Shown: piece after piece, positions 7,708-15,700 of the stretch
How the letters are laid out: every line of letters starts with the position of its first letter
Numbering within the stretch: position 1 is the stretch's first letter
Source of the DNA: Streptomyces sp. S3(2020)
Lineage (GTDB): Bacteria; Actinomycetota; Actinomycetes; Streptomycetales; Streptomycetaceae
Length of the DNA: 35,385 nucleotides
Direction: 5' to 3'
Assembly: GCF_013044505.1 (NCBI RefSeq)
Contig: NZ_JABERD010000097.1
Location: forward strand, 1-35,385
Program-made: the position numbers and the translations under genes
The notes under the pieces: model-generated
The model's input: the letters and a program-made list of their open reading frames with translations, nothing else
The model's database searches: none
What the model was told of the DNA's origin: nothing

Positions 7708-9057
7708 TTGGGCACCGACGCCATACGGACAACGGACGCCGGCGAGGCCGCCGCCGAGCGGCGGCGCGAACAGCGCGGCTGGTACTTCTACGACTGGGCG
7801 TGCTCCGTCTACTCGACGAGCGTGCTCACCGTGTTCCTCGGCCCCTATCTGACGTCGGTCGCCGAGGACGCCGCGGACGCGGACGGCTACATCCATCCCT
7901 TGGGCATTCCGGTGCGGGCCGGTTCCTTCTTCGCGTACTCGGTGTCCCTGTCGGTGATCGTGGCCGTGCTGGTGATGCCTCTGGTGGGCGCGGCGGCCGA
8001 CCGCACCGGACGCAAGAAGCCGCTGCTGGCGGCGGCCGCCTACACGGGAGCCGCGGCGACGACCGGCCTGTTCTTCCTCGACGGCCACCGCTATCTGCTC
8101 GGCGGGGCCCTGCTGATCGTGGCGAACGCGGCGATGTCGGTCGGGATGATGCTCTACAACTCGTATCTGCCGCAGATCGCCGGCCCGGAGGAACGCGACG
8201 CGGTCTCCGCCCGGGGCTGGGCCTTCGGCTATGCGGCGGGATCACTGGTGCTGGTGGTGAACCTGGTCCTGTACACCGCCCACGACTCCTTCGGCCTCTC
8301 GGAGGGCATGGCCGTCCGGATCTGTCTGGCGTCGGCGGGACTGTGGTGGGGCGCCTTCACCCTCGTACCGCTGCGCAGGCTGCACGACCGCCGGATGCCG
8401 CAGAAGGAGGCGACCGCGCCCGGGTTCCGCCAGCTGGCGGCCACCGTCCGCGACATGCGCCGCCATCCCCTGACCCTCTCCTTCCTCCTGGCGTACCTCG
8501 TCTACAACGACGGCATCCAGACGGTGATCTCCCAGGCGTCCGTCTACGGCTCCGAGGAACTCGGCCTCGGCCAGTCGACGCTCATCGGCGCCGTCCTGCT
8601 GGTCCAGGTGCTGGCGGTGGCGGGTGCGCTGGGCATGGGCCGGCTGGCCCGCGTGTACGGCGCGAAGCGCACGATCCTCGGTTCGCTGGCGGCCTGGACG
8701 CTGACCCTGGCGGCCGGCTACTTCCTGCCGGCCGGCGCGCCGGTGTGGTTCTTCGTCCTGGCCTCCGGGATCGGCCTGGTCCTCGGCGGCAGCCAGGCCC
8801 TGTCCCGCTCCCTGTTCTCCCATCTCGTCCCGCCGGGCAAGGAGGCCGAGTACTTCTCGGCGTACGAGATGAGCGACCGCGGTATGAGCTGGCTGGGCCC
8901 TCTTCTGTTCGGGATCACCTACCAGCTGACTGGAAGTTATCGGGATGCGATCATCTCGCTGGTGATCTTCTTCGTCCTGGGGTTCTGCCTGCTCGCACGG
9001 GTCCCGGTGCGCCAGGCGATCAGCGACGCGGGCAATCCCGTTCCGGAGAAGATTTAG
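7708..9057 (+). CDS. MFS transporter, UMF1 (Atg22-like) type
   Basis: A 449-residue polytopic protein with about 12 transmembrane helices. After a charged N-terminus, GWYFYDWACSVYSTSV (about residues 24-39) is characteristic of UMF1 transporters. ADRTGRKKPLL (about 94-104) is the MFS loop 2-3 signature, and LVLGGSQALSRSLFSHLVP is the other family hallmark. The transported solute is unknown; yeast Atg22 effluxes amino acids. TTG at 7708 has GAGGG seven bases upstream. The gene lies 56 bases after the phosphodiesterase gene in the same direction and may be co-transcribed with it. Confidence 0.92.
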   Translation: MGTDAIRTTDAGEAAAERRREQRGWYFYDWACSVYSTSVLTVFLGPYLTSVAEDAADADGYIHPLGIPVRAGSFFAYSVSLSVIVAVLVMPLVGAAADRTGRKKPLLAAAAYTGAAATTGLFFLDGHRYLLGGALLIVANAAMSVGMMLYNSYLPQIAGPEERDAVSARGWAFGYAAGSLVLVVNLVLYTAHDSFGLSEGMAVRICLASAGLWWGAFTLVPLRRLHDRRMPQKEATAPGFRQLAATVRDMRRHPLTLSFLLAYLVYNDGIQTVISQASVYGSEELGLGQSTLIGAVLLVQVLAVAGALGMGRLARVYGAKRTILGSLAAWTLTLAAGYFLPAGAPVWFFVLASGIGLVLGGSQALSRSLFSHLVPPGKEAEYFSAYEMSDRGMSWLGPLLFGITYQLTGSYRDAIISLVIFFVLGFCLLARVPVRQAISDAGNPVPEKI

Positions 9058-9143
9058 CGTTCAGCGCGAAAGGGCGGTAGTGTACGCGTTTGGCCTGCCA
9101 GGCGTACCGTTACTGCGCGTCAAAGATGCCGAAACGCTGGGTG

Positions 9144-9161
9144 ACATCTGCTAGCAGATGT
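9144..9161. repeat. 18-bp perfect palindrome upstream of rbpA
   Basis: ACATCTGCTAGCAGATGT is a perfect palindrome flanked by GTGAC on both sides as a direct repeat (9141-9145 and 9160-9164). It contains the rare tetranucleotide CTAG. It lies 83 bases after the MFS stop and 65 bases before the SigR-type -35 element. It could be an operator for rbpA or a short hairpin; the sequence does not decide between them. Confidence 0.6.
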
Positions 9162-9225
9162 GACAAACCGGGCGCCGGTGGGTACAACAAGGGGCGGCTA
9201 CGACGGCGACGCATGACCCGGAACG

Positions 9226-9252
9226 GGAATCTTTACCGCCGACCGGACGTTG
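9226..9252 (+). promoter_or_regulatory. SigR-type promoter of rbpA
   Basis: GGAAT (9226-9230), an 18-base spacer, then GTTG (9249-9252). This is an exact fit to the actinobacterial SigR (disulphide stress) consensus GGAAT-N18/19-GTT. The rbpA start codon lies 60 bases downstream. rbpA is a known SigR target in S. coelicolor, which agrees with this call. Confidence 0.88.
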
Positions 9253-9312
9253 ACCGGATGACGACGACAGCGACACCTGTCCTGTGGGCGACAAGCCCGG
9301 GAGGCACGATTC

Positions 9313-9687
9313 ATGAGTGAGCGAGCTCTTCGCGGCACGCGCCTCGTGGTGACCAGCTACGAGACGGACCGCGGCATCGACCTGGCACCGCGCCAGGCCG
9401 TGGAGTACGCATGCGAGAAGGGACATCGCTTTGAGATGCCCTTCTCGGTCGAGGCGGAGATTCCGCCGGAGTGGGAGTGCAAGGTCTGCGGGGCCCAAGC
9501 ACTCCTCGTTGACGGCGACGGCCCTGAGGAAAAGAAGGCCAAGCCCGCGCGTACGCATTGGGACATGCTGATGGAGCGGCGCACCCGCGAGGAACTCGAA
9601 GAGGTCCTCGAGGAGCGCCTGGCCGTTCTGCGCTCAGGGGCGATGAACATCGCGATTCACCCCAGGGACAGCCGCAAGTCCGCGTAG
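9313..9687 (+). CDS. rbpA: RNA polymerase-binding protein RbpA
   Basis: A 124-residue essential-type transcription factor of Actinobacteria. It binds the principal sigma factor and RNA polymerase, stabilises the open complex and affects rifampicin tolerance. The zinc-binding core shows Cys34, His38, Cys56 and Cys59 (CEKGH and CKVC). The basic linker and C-terminal sigma-interaction domain follow (WDMLMERRTREELEEVLEER, about 83-102). Length matches the S. coelicolor protein. The ATG follows GGGAGG. The gene stands alone behind a SigR-type promoter and faces the leftward fxsA gene. This is one of the surest assignments in the window. Confidence 0.98.
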   Translation: MSERALRGTRLVVTSYETDRGIDLAPRQAVEYACEKGHRFEMPFSVEAEIPPEWECKVCGAQALLVDGDGPEEKKAKPARTHWDMLMERRTREELEEVLEERLAVLRSGAMNIAIHPRDSRKSA

Positions 9688-9699
9688 TCCCGCCGCGGT

Positions 9700-9718
9700 C
9701 TCGTGCGTTCGGCGCGAG
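9700..9718. terminator. Short hairpin between rbpA and fxsA
   Basis: CTCGTGC (9700-9706) pairs with GCGCGAG (9712-9718) over a GTTCG loop, with one G-U pair. It lies between two convergent stop codons and could end either transcript. There is no T-tract, as is usual for Streptomyces terminators. Confidence 0.45.
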
Positions 9719-9729
9719 CCGAGCGGGGC

Positions 9730-10296
9730 TCAGCCCGTCAGCGGAGGACGCGGCTCCTGGGGCGCGTCCCCTGGCTCGTCCCCGGGCTCGTCCCGGATGA
9801 CCTCACCCTGGACGACCTTGCCGTCGGGACGCTGCATCCGGGCCTGCTGGAAGGCGCCTCCCAGGGTGCCCGGGGCGGCCTCGCGGAGCTTGCGCTCGAA
9901 GGTGCGCTCCGCGCGGCGGGCGACGGCCTTCTGGACCGGCGGGATCAGCAGGACCAGGCCCACCGCGTCCGAGATCAGACCGGGGAGCATGAGGAGCAGG
10001 CCGCCCAGCATCAGCAGACCGTTGCCACCGCCGCCGGAGGGGGCAGCGCCACGTTGCAGGGCCTCGTTGAGGTTCTGGAAGGCACGCCGGCCGGCCCGCT
10101 TGATGACCACCGCGCCGAGCACGAGGCCGGCGAGCAGCAGCAGGAACACCAGGAACCCGCTCGTGGCACCGGCCACCACGGTCAGCAGCCAGATCTCCAG
10201 CACCAGCCACGCGGCGATCCCCAGCGGCAGGAAGGTGCGCAGCCGGGAGCGCGGGGGCCGGGCGGGGTACGTCGGGGTCGGAGCGCCAGTCGTCAT
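9730..10296 (-). CDS. fxsA: FxsA family membrane protein
   Basis: A 188-residue protein. Two hydrophobic helices at about residues 22-65 (including WLVLEIWLLTVVAG), a polar loop with RRAFQNLNEAL, then a further hydrophobic hairpin LMLGGLLLMLPGLISDAVGL and IPPVQKAVARRAE, make the cytoplasmic-membrane FxsA domain. In E. coli FxsA relieves phage T7 exclusion by F; its physiological role in actinomycetes is unknown. The C-terminal 50 residues are acidic and Pro-rich, without a domain. ATG at 10296 has a weak ribosome-binding site. It is transcribed in the same direction as ppm1, 78 bases downstream of it. Confidence 0.92.
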   Translation of the reverse strand: MTTGAPTPTYPARPPRSRLRTFLPLGIAAWLVLEIWLLTVVAGATSGFLVFLLLLAGLVLGAVVIKRAGRRAFQNLNEALQRGAAPSGGGGNGLLMLGGLLLMLPGLISDAVGLVLLIPPVQKAVARRAERTFERKLREAAPGTLGGAFQQARMQRPDGKVVQGEVIRDEPGDEPGDAPQEPRPPLTG

Positions 10297-10374
10297 GCAT
10301 CCAGTGTGCCTGGGCGCGGCTCAGCGCGGGATAAGGGGACGATCAACGGGGCCTGTGCGGCCGTACGGCTGCCG

Positions 10375-11169
10375 TCAGGCCTTCTTGCCGCGGCCCAGCA
10401 CCTTGCCGACGCGTTCCCCCACGCCCCACGTGGTGACCCGCCACAGGGCCTCCACGAGGATGTCGCGGCTCATCTTGGAGTCGCCGTGCTCGCGCTCGAC
10501 GAAGGTGATGGGGACCTCGACGACGTGATAGCCGGCCCTGATCGCGCGGCGGGCCAGGTCGACCTGGAAGCAGTAGCCCTGCGAGGCGACCTCGCCCAGG
10601 CCGAGGCCTTCGAGGGTCTCGCGGCGGAAGGCGCGGTAGCCGCCGGTGACGTCCCGGATGGGTACGTCGAGCAGGACCCGGGAGTAGAGGCTGCCGCCGC
10701 GCGAGATGAACTCGCGGGACCTGGGCCAGTTGACCACCCGGCCGCCGGGCACCCAGCGGGAGCCGAGGACCAGGTCGGCGCCCTTGAGGGCGGTCAGCAG
10801 GCGGGGCAGTTCCTCGGGCTGGTGGGAGCCGTCGGCGTCCATCTCGACCAGGACGCCGTAGCCGTGCTCCAGGCCCCAGGCGAAGCCCGCGAGGTAGGCG
10901 GCGCCGAGGCCCTCCTTGCCCTTGCGGTGCAGGACCTGGACGTGATCGTCGGTGGCGGCCAGCTCGTCGGCGAGCTTGCCGGTGCCGTCGGGGCTGTTGT
11001 CGTCGGCGACGAGGATGTGCGCCTCGGGGACGGCCGTGCGCACCCGGCCGACGATCGACTTGATGTTCTCCGCCTCGTTGTAGGTCGGAATGATCACCAA
11101 GGCGGTGCCGAGCGGGCCGAACTGCCTCCCGTGGCCCTGTGCCGCGAGGGTCCCGTCGCCGTCGTTCAC
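10375..11169 (-). CDS. ppm1: Polyprenol monophosphomannose synthase
   Basis: A 264-residue GT2 glycosyltransferase that moves mannose from GDP-mannose to polyprenyl phosphate, the donor for protein O-mannosylation. Visible motifs are PTYNE (28-32), DDNSPDG (56-62), DADGSH (111-116, metal and nucleotide binding), then GSRW and the RDVTGGYRAFRRE acceptor region. It lacks the apolipoprotein N-acyltransferase domain fused to mycobacterial Ppm1 and has no clear membrane helices, as in S. coelicolor. GTG at 11169 has AAGGGG just upstream; the frame extends 32 codons further without a better start. In S. coelicolor this enzyme is needed to make the phage phiC31 receptor. Confidence 0.92.
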   Translation of the reverse strand: MNDGDGTLAAQGHGRQFGPLGTALVIIPTYNEAENIKSIVGRVRTAVPEAHILVADDNSPDGTGKLADELAATDDHVQVLHRKGKEGLGAAYLAGFAWGLEHGYGVLVEMDADGSHQPEELPRLLTALKGADLVLGSRWVPGGRVVNWPRSREFISRGGSLYSRVLLDVPIRDVTGGYRAFRRETLEGLGLGEVASQGYCFQVDLARRAIRAGYHVVEVPITFVEREHGDSKMSRDILVEALWRVTTWGVGERVGKVLGRGKKA

Positions 11170-11705
11170 TACTGCCCCTTCAGGTTCGTACGCAGGCGTC
11201 CACCATAGTCGTCGCGGCCTGGGCCGACGTGACAGGACGTTCGTATGGTGGTGTCGTTTTAACAAAAGCGGGGTAAGAACGCGCTTCTCGACAGCTGTGC
11301 GTACTGCGGATGGGGGCCCGGCGCCCTTCGGGCCGACCTGGGACCCGCTGGCTGCGGATCGACCGAAAGCCGTTGTCTACTGAGCGCCCGGGCCCCACCC
11401 GGGTCACACCTCCCCGACCGGCCGGAACGTTCCCTCGCTGCGGCGCGGGCGCTGAGCCTGGCTCCCAGTGGCGGTGCCCGGTGCGGCACACCGTCCCTGA
11501 CCCAGCGGCGCGGCGACGAGTTGACGGACGTTCCCCGGTCGGGCGTCCGGTGGTGGACTGGGCCGAACCTACCGGCCCCCTGCCGTCGGCTGTCAACAGC
11601 CGTTTGACCTGCGCATCTTCCCTCAAAGCCCTGGTCAGCGCGGAGGATACGCAGGTCGCGAGACGGGGCGGCGGCGCCCGATCGGAGCCGCGCCACCCCG
11701 GGAGA
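11170..11705. other. 536-base noncoding stretch between amidohydrolase and ppm1
   Basis: Both flanking genes run leftward, and I see no credible gene here. It holds two hairpins: GGCCCG/CGGGCC at 11314-11333, and CGGCTG/CAGCCG with a TCAA loop at 11587-11602. Either may end the amidohydrolase transcript. A comparatively AT-rich patch at 11235-11275 is the likely ppm1 promoter zone. Its length is unusual beside the tight spacing elsewhere. Confidence 0.5.
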
Positions 11706-13304
11706 TCACTCGCCCGGGCGTACGAACACGGTCCGGCCGCCCACCACGGTGCGCAGGCAGACCGGCAGGTCGGCGCCCGGCGAGAGGTCGGGCAGGCCGG
11801 GGGTGCCGGAGCGGGGGTCGGTGGACCAGCGGGCGACCCGGTCGTCGGGGGCCTGGACGACGAGCTCGTCCGTGCGCCACACCGCGTAGTCGGCGGGCGC
11901 ACCCGGCACCAGGACACCCGCGTCGTCCCGGCCGATCGCCCGCCAGCCGCCCCGCGTGTGGGCCGTGAACGCGGCGCGCACGGAGACGCGGTGCTCGGGC
12001 GTGCGGTGGAAGGCGGCGGCGCGGACCGTGCCCCACGGGTCGAGCGGGGTGACGGGGCTGTCGGAGCCGAAGGCGAGCGGCACACCGGCCTTCAGGAGGG
12101 CCGCGAAGGGGTTCAGGGCACGCGCCCGCTCCACACCCAGGCGCTGGGCGTACATGCCGTCCTCACCGCCCCACAGCGCGTCGAAGGCGGGCTGCACGGA
12201 GGCGGTCAGACCGAGGTCGGCGAAGGCGGCGATGGTCTCGGGGGTGAGCATCTCGGCGTGCTCGACACGGTGCCGGGCGGCGCGGACACGGGCCAGGCCG
12301 ACCTTCTCGGCGGCGGCGCGCGCGCCCTCGACCACGGCGGTCACGGCGGCGTCGCCGATCGCGTGGAAGCCCGCCTGGAGGCCCGCCTCGGTGCAGGCGA
12401 CGAGGTGCGCGGCCACGGCGGCGGCGTCCAGGTAGGCGGTGCCGGTGTGCCCGGCGTCGGTGTACGGCCGGTGCAGGCAGGCGGTGTGGGAGCCGAGGGC
12501 GCCGTCGACGAACAGGTCACCGGCCGCGCCCAGGGCGCCCAGCTCCCGCGCCTTCTCGACATCCTGCTCGGCCCAGTAGCCCACGACCCGCGGTCCGGCC
12601 TCCTCTTCGGCGAGCCGCAGCAGGCCGGTGAAGTCGTCCTCGGAGGAGATCTCGGGGCCGGCGCACTCGTGGACCGAGCCGATGCCGAGGGAGGCGGCGC
12701 GGGCGAGCGCGGTGCGCTGCGCCTCGACGCGCTGGGCCGGGGTGATCGCGGCCAGGGCGGTGGCGCGTACGGCGTGGTGGGCGTCGGCGGTGAGCGGGCC
12801 GTCAAGGCGCCCCAGGGACGTCAGGTCGAGCAGGGCCGTGGTCACGACCGCCGAGTGGACGTCGATCCGGGACAGATAGAGCGGGCGGCCTCCGGTGGCC
12901 TCGTCCAGCTCCGCGCGCGTGGGCGGCCGTCCGCCGGGCCAGCGGGCCGCGTCCCAGCCGTGTCCGAGCAGGACGCGGTCGTCCGGGCGGGCACCGGCGA
13001 AGTCCCGCACGAGGGCGAGGGCCGCCTCCAGGGAGGGCGCGTCGGACAGGTCCAGGCCGGTCAGGGCGAGCCCGGTGGAGGTGGTGTGGACATGCGCGTC
13101 GGTGAACGCGGGGGTGACCAGGGCGCCGTCCAGATCGACGACCTCGTCGACCCCGTCCGAGAAGGCGTCGGCGGCACCTTCCGAGCCGACCCAGGCGACC
13201 TGACCACGCTCCACGACCATCGCGGTGGCGAAGGGATCGGCGGGGCTGTGGACCTCTCCTCGACGGAGCAGGACGGTCTTGGGCGCGGGGCTGGACTCAC
13301 TCAT
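11706..13304 (-). CDS. YtcJ-like metal-dependent amidohydrolase
   Basis: A 532-residue amidohydrolase_3-type enzyme. A small beta-sandwich N-terminus leads into the metal-binding DAHVHT (His71, His73). Further motifs are VDGALGSHTA in mid-barrel, HAIGDAA, RVEHAE and GSDSPV (the late-barrel aspartate). The C-terminus returns to the sandwich with LVPGAPADYAVW. Family members hydrolyse C-N bonds, but the YtcJ branch has no generally known substrate. No signal peptide, so cytosolic. ATG at 13304 lacks a clear ribosome-binding site. The Lrp/AsnC gene upstream runs the same way, 100 bases before it, and may regulate it; that is inference. Confidence 0.9.
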   Translation of the reverse strand: MSESSPAPKTVLLRRGEVHSPADPFATAMVVERGQVAWVGSEGAADAFSDGVDEVVDLDGALVTPAFTDAHVHTTSTGLALTGLDLSDAPSLEAALALVRDFAGARPDDRVLLGHGWDAARWPGGRPPTRAELDEATGGRPLYLSRIDVHSAVVTTALLDLTSLGRLDGPLTADAHHAVRATALAAITPAQRVEAQRTALARAASLGIGSVHECAGPEISSEDDFTGLLRLAEEEAGPRVVGYWAEQDVEKARELGALGAAGDLFVDGALGSHTACLHRPYTDAGHTGTAYLDAAAVAAHLVACTEAGLQAGFHAIGDAAVTAVVEGARAAAEKVGLARVRAARHRVEHAEMLTPETIAAFADLGLTASVQPAFDALWGGEDGMYAQRLGVERARALNPFAALLKAGVPLAFGSDSPVTPLDPWGTVRAAAFHRTPEHRVSVRAAFTAHTRGGWRAIGRDDAGVLVPGAPADYAVWRTDELVVQAPDDRVARWSTDPRSGTPGLPDLSPGADLPVCLRTVVGGRTVFVRPGE

Positions 13305-13404
13305 GAGGAACAGTCTCGCGTGTCATCCGGACCGTGCCGGACACGGGGCGCGGTTGGCTCCCCTCAGATCAGACCCGCACCCGCACCCGCCGACGAATCA
13401 CCGG

Positions 13405-13845
13405 TCAGATCCTCGGCGGGCGAGCCTCGTACGGCGTGGACAACACCACAGTCGTCCGCGTCGACACCCCCGCCAGCGACCGCAGCCGGGCCAACAGCTC
13501 CTCCAGCTCGTGCGGCGTGGCCACCCGCACCTTGAGGATGTAGTTCTCGTCGCCGGCGACGCTGTGGCAGGCCTCGATCTCCGGCACTCCGGCGAGGCGC
13601 TCGGCGATGTCGTCCGGCGCACTGGGATCGAACGGTTTGACCGAGATGAACGCGGTCATGGGCAGCCCGACGGCCTCGGGGTCGACGACGGCGGCGTACC
13701 CACGGATGACGCCACGCTGCTCCAGCCGGCGCACCCGCTGGTGCACGGCCGACGTGGACAGGCCCGTGGCCTTGCCGAGGTCTGTGTAGCTCATCCGCCC
13801 GTCCTTGACGAGCAGCTGCACGATCTGACGGTCCAGCTCCTCCAT
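13405..13845 (-). CDS. Lrp/AsnC family transcriptional regulator
   Basis: A 146-residue regulator with an N-terminal helix-turn-helix (about residues 17-42, SYTDLGKATGLSTSAVHQRV) and a C-terminal RAM ligand-binding domain (about 65-140, including ACHSVAGDENYILKVRV). Such proteins form octamers and respond to amino acids. I chose ATG at 13845 because the family starts MEELDRQIVQLL; the open frame to 13998 adds atypical residues. It is divergent from the CxxC protein gene across 268 bases and lies upstream of the amidohydrolase in the same direction. The ligand is unknown. Confidence 0.92.
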   Translation of the reverse strand: MEELDRQIVQLLVKDGRMSYTDLGKATGLSTSAVHQRVRRLEQRGVIRGYAAVVDPEAVGLPMTAFISVKPFDPSAPDDIAERLAGVPEIEACHSVAGDENYILKVRVATPHELEELLARLRSLAGVSTRTTVVLSTPYEARPPRI

Positions 13846-14113
13846 GGCGCAAGAACCTACAGTGCCCTTGATCTCCTCGGATACCTGAGCGGCGCAGGTC
13901 ATACCCGGTTCGTGATGTGGCCGAGAGCTACCTGTGAGCCGCCTGAGGGACAAAGCGGCCGCCCCGGGCATCTGCAATCGGCATGTGACGAACGCCACAG
14001 CGCCCGAACGCTCTCCGTGATGTTCTCGTGATTACCGCCGAGACGGGGCGGGAAGTGCTTGCTGTGGTCGAGGCCGCAGCGCCTTCACGGCCCAGCCCGA
14101 GGGGGAGAACCCA
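13846..14113. promoter_or_regulatory. Divergent promoter region, Lrp gene / CxxC protein gene
   Basis: 268 bases separate two divergent starts and must contain both promoters and probably the Lrp operator. I found no perfect palindrome or clear promoter pair here, so only the region is marked. Confidence 0.4.
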
Positions 14114-14548
14114 ATGCAGAGTCTTAAGCGCCCTGGTCGTACCGCACCCAAGCGACTCCAGGCGGTCGCCGAGCCCGAGCCGGAGGGCGTCGAACCCGAC
14201 GCGCTCGACGACGAACTCGACGCGTACGACACCTTCGAGATGTTCCGGGTGGTCTGCCCGGACTGCGCGCAGCCCATCGCGCTCCTTACGGACGAGGAGG
14301 TCCTGCCGGAGCACGCGCTGTGCGTCTCGCCCTGGAACCCGTTCGGGCTCACGGTCTGCGCCGGCACCGGCCGCCGCGCCTCCGACGCGCGCGCCGCGGA
14401 CGAGGACCTGGAGCCCCAGGAGCAGGACACCGCCCTGCTGTTGACGCTCCCTCAGGGCCTCGACTGGCGGACCCAGCCCTTCTCGCACGTCGGCGGACCG
14501 GGCTCGCGCCCCATCAGGGTCCCCGTCATGCGGCGCCACGCCGCCTGA
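14114..14548 (+). CDS. Conserved hypothetical protein with CPDC motif
   Basis: A 144-residue soluble protein. A basic N-terminus and an acidic stretch (about residues 19-38) precede FRVVCPDCAQPIALL (about 45-59). The CxxC there and two later cysteines (ALCVSPWNPFGLTVCAGTG) could make a zinc-ribbon-like or redox site. The C-terminus has LPQGLDWRTQPFSHVGGPG. No family name comes to mind; it looks like a conserved Streptomyces protein. ATG with GGGGGAG seven bases upstream is convincing, as is the strong GC bias at third codon positions. It stands alone between the divergent Lrp gene and the convergent phosphotransferase gene. Function unknown. Confidence 0.8.
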   Translation: MQSLKRPGRTAPKRLQAVAEPEPEGVEPDALDDELDAYDTFEMFRVVCPDCAQPIALLTDEEVLPEHALCVSPWNPFGLTVCAGTGRRASDARAADEDLEPQEQDTALLLTLPQGLDWRTQPFSHVGGPGSRPIRVPVMRRHAA

Positions 14549-14576
14549 GCGCGTTCCGGTAGCGGGGCCACGTCGC

Positions 14577-15671
14577 TCAATCCCAGTAGCTGCCCTGCAC
14601 CATGGCCCGCAGGCTGCCGTGGTGCAGGATCAGTGTGTCCGGGTCCGCCGGCACGACCGCTTCACCGAAGTGCACCTGCCGATAGGCGACACGCAGCATG
14701 ACGACGGCGTGCCGCAGCGCGGCGTACAGCGTGTAGAAGTCCATGTCGCGCGGTGTGTGGCCGGTGAGTCGGGCATAGCGGGTCTCGACGTGGTCGCGGC
14801 GGAAGAAGTCCGGCAGGCCGCGCTGTCCGAAGGAGACCGTCAGGTCCTGGAAGAAGCGGTGCAGATAGATCGCCCAGCCGAGGTCCACCTCGCGCGGGGC
14901 GAGCGCCGCCATCTCCCAGTCGAGGACGGCCGCGGGTTCGAAGCCGTCGTAGACGACGTTCCCGATGCGCGCGTCACCCCAGTTGAGGACCGGCGTGCCC
15001 GGATCGACGGGCCAGAGGTGCTCCAGCCGGTCGAAGGCTTCCTCGATGAGCGGTGAGCGGGCGACGCCGTCGACGACCCATTCGTAGTACGCGCGTTGGG
15101 CGACGACGTGTCGGCGCAGGGCGTCACCCTCGCCGGGAAGCGTGAGGAACTCGGCGTCCCGCAAAGGTACTTGGTCGTGCAGTCGGGCCAACAGGCCCAC
15201 CGAGGCCGCCTCCAGGCGCTCGCGCTCCGTATCGCTCGCCGCGTGCAGCCAGTTGCCCTCGTAGGTGTAGGGCATGACGTCCGGCGGCACCCGCCCCGCC
15301 ACGCGCTCCATGACGAAGAAGGGCGCGCCGAGCGGGCCCGGGTCCTCCTCCAGCCACAGCACCTTCGGCACGGGCAGGTCCGAGCGCTCGCCCACGACAC
15401 GCATCGTGCGGTACTGGCGGACCATGTCGTAGACCGGGAAGACGGTGTACGCCGCCGGGTCCGCCGCGAGCCGCAACGCGCAGGCGGGCAGCGGGGGTTC
15501 GGGGTGCTCGATGTCGAAGAGCAGGGTCTCGCTGGACATGCCGTTGGAGGCGGGGACGGTGACGCCGACGGCCTTGGCGCCGGGCAGGCGGGTGCCGAGC
15601 CAGGCGGTGAGGCGGCGGGCGATGTCCTCCGGGTCGCGGGTGCTGGTACGCGGGCGAGGCGCCGTCGTCAT
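14577..15671 (-). CDS. APH-like phosphotransferase (ACAD10/11 N-domain type)
   Basis: A 364-residue protein-kinase-fold enzyme. The N-lobe has SNGMSSETLLFD (about residues 42-53), and PFFVMERVAGRVPP spans the hinge. The catalytic LNWGDARIGN holds Asp233 and Asn238, and VLDWEMA holds the metal-binding Asp251. This subgroup resembles the APH-like domain of ACAD10/11 and bacterial LvaA, which phosphorylate 4-hydroxyacyl-CoA; an antibiotic-resistance role is unlikely. ATG at 15671 has AAGGGGG eight bases upstream, and the longer frame to 16292 is a shadow. It lies 29 bases after the DUF7064-like gene, so they form an operon. The substrate is inferred only. Confidence 0.87.
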   Translation of the reverse strand: MTTAPRPRTSTRDPEDIARRLTAWLGTRLPGAKAVGVTVPASNGMSSETLLFDIEHPEPPLPACALRLAADPAAYTVFPVYDMVRQYRTMRVVGERSDLPVPKVLWLEEDPGPLGAPFFVMERVAGRVPPDVMPYTYEGNWLHAASDTERERLEAASVGLLARLHDQVPLRDAEFLTLPGEGDALRRHVVAQRAYYEWVVDGVARSPLIEEAFDRLEHLWPVDPGTPVLNWGDARIGNVVYDGFEPAAVLDWEMAALAPREVDLGWAIYLHRFFQDLTVSFGQRGLPDFFRRDHVETRYARLTGHTPRDMDFYTLYAALRHAVVMLRVAYRQVHFGEAVVPADPDTLILHHGSLRAMVQGSYWD

Positions 15672-15700
15672 GTGGTCAACCCCCTTGTGGCGCGGCCGGC

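Noticed and set aside
14577..15671. Aminoglycoside resistance gene
   Set aside because: The fold is APH-like, but the sequence signature is that of the ACAD10/11-type subgroup and no resistance context is present.
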